Part shown: piece after piece, positions 4,602 through 5,259 of the stretch | Layout of the letters: every line of letters starts with the position of its first letter | Numbering within the stretch: the first letter of the stretch is position 1 | Assembly: GCA_019115345.1 (NCBI GenBank) | Contig: DXDV01000124.1 | Location: 1-5,259 of the forward strand | DNA: 5,259 nt | Origin: Candidatus Intestinimonas stercorigallinarum | Lineage (GTDB): Bacteria > Bacillota > Clostridia > Oscillospirales > Oscillospiraceae | Direction: 5' to 3' | Program-made: the position numbers and the translations under genes | The notes under the pieces: generated by a model | Database searches by the model: none | What the model was told of the DNA's origin: nothing | The model's input: only the letters and a program-made list of their open reading frames with translations

Positions 4602-5259
4602 AATCTTCAATATCATCCTCTCTGTCATCATCGCGCTGGGACTGTGGGCCTATGTGACGGCCAGTGTGACCGACGTGGGGGAGTCCACTGTGCGCAATAT
4701 TCCGGTGACGGTAGTGGGGGAGGAGACCCTGAACGCCAAGGGCCTCATGATCGACCCCGATACCAAGCTGACGGTCAACGCCCGGGTCAGCGGCAGCCGG
4801 AGCATTCTGGTGGATATGGCCACCAACCCGGAGGAGTATTTCAGCGCCACCATCAATGTGGCGGAGATCACGGAGCCGGGCACCTATCACCTCGACTGTA
4901 CCATCACGCCGCAGTTCACTTCGTTGACCTCTGCGGGAATTCGGGTGCTGGACCAAGATGGAAAGACGATCCAGGTCACCGTGACCCGCCTCTCCTCCAA
5001 GACGGTGGAGGTCCGGGGCGTCTTTGAGGGGACGGTGGACGAGGAGAACAATTACCGGGCCAGCGCCGTGGAGGTCACGCCCGGCACCATCCGGGTGGAG
5101 GGCCCTGAAGAACTGGTAGACCAGGTGGACCACGCCCAGGTCACCATTACCGGGGAAGGTCTGACCAGCACCTATACCGGCGAGCTGGCCTTCCAGCTCT
5201 TGACCGCCGATGGACAGGTGGTGAGCGACGATGACCTCACCACCAACGTGGATACGGTG
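4579..5259 (+). CDS. cdaR: CdaR, YbbR-domain regulator of CdaA (5' part, runs off the right edge)
   Basis: The frame is open from ATG 4579 to the window end (227 codons) with no stop. After a short basic start (MGKFTESK) a single membrane helix runs through about residues 9-28 and ends GLWAYVTAS, the usual W-x-Y-V ending of YbbR proteins. An extracytoplasmic beta-rich region follows. The first YbbR-like repeat covers about 36-118 (NIPVTVVGEE early, VTVTRLSSKTVEV at its end). The second starts near 120 and includes VEVTPGTIRVEGPEELVDQV, the typical 'P..V.V.GP...+.+V' signature. In known systems CdaR binds CdaA at the membrane and modulates its cyclase activity. Overlap with cdaA by 23 nt suggests coupled translation at matched levels. 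Further repeats, and probably glmM, are expected past the edge. Confidence 0.93.
   Translation, partial: MGKFTESKIFNIILSVIIALGLWAYVTASVTDVGESTVRNIPVTVVGEETLNAKGLMIDPDTKLTVNARVSGSRSILVDMATNPEEYFSATINVAEITEPGTYHLDCTITPQFTSLTSAGIRVLDQDGKTIQVTVTRLSSKTVEVRGVFEGTVDEENNYRASAVEVTPGTIRVEGPEELVDQVDHAQVTITGEGLTSTYTGELAFQLLTADGQVVSDDDLTTNVDTV

Overview
The window reads as chromosomal DNA from a GC-rich anaerobic Firmicute, most likely class Clostridia, family Oscillospiraceae (a Flavonifractor/Pseudoflavonifractor-like gut bacterium). This rests on GC-rich coding DNA with AT-rich sigma-A promoters, strong Shine-Dalgarno sites, compact intrinsic terminators, and the gene set: a CarD-family regulator, MEP-pathway ispD and ispF, a DUF3343 protein next to a class V aminotransferase, and cdaA-cdaR. 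The genus is inferred, not shown. All supported genes are on the + strand.

Layout. Positions 1-80 are the last codons of a protein ending in an S1-type RNA-binding domain, closed by a strong terminator (108-143). A 212-nt gap with a promoter (208-236) leads to a carD-family gene (293-769), itself followed by a short terminator-like hairpin (782-806). Then come ispD (844-1572) and ispF (1572-2054), which overlap by one base and end in a strong terminator that starts at the ispF stop codon. Next is a DUF3343 small protein (2143-2397) overlapping by ATGA a 374-aa cysteine desulfurase-like PLP enzyme (2394-3518). A 195-nt gap holds an imperfect terminator hairpin, a near-consensus promoter (3625-3653) and a GC-rich leader stem-loop. 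It leads into cdaA (3714-4601) and the overlapping 5' part of cdaR (4579 to the window edge).

How the genes work together. IspD and IspF carry out two steps of the MEP isoprenoid pathway. The S1 tail upstream may belong to an IspH-S1 fusion of the kind known in Clostridia, which would put a third MEP enzyme nearby, but only its end is visible. CarD is a global RNA polymerase-binding factor. The DUF3343/aminotransferase pair looks like a small sulfur- or selenium-handling unit. CdaA makes the second messenger c-di-AMP at the membrane, and CdaR is its membrane-anchored regulator with extracellular YbbR repeats; glmM commonly follows in Firmicutes and may lie just outside.

Most of the window is conserved housekeeping DNA. 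I see no mobile element, CRISPR array, tRNA or rRNA. The least understood part is the DUF3343/cysteine desulfurase pair. The second open question is how ispDF and that pair are transcribed, since both sit just behind terminators with no clear promoter of their own.
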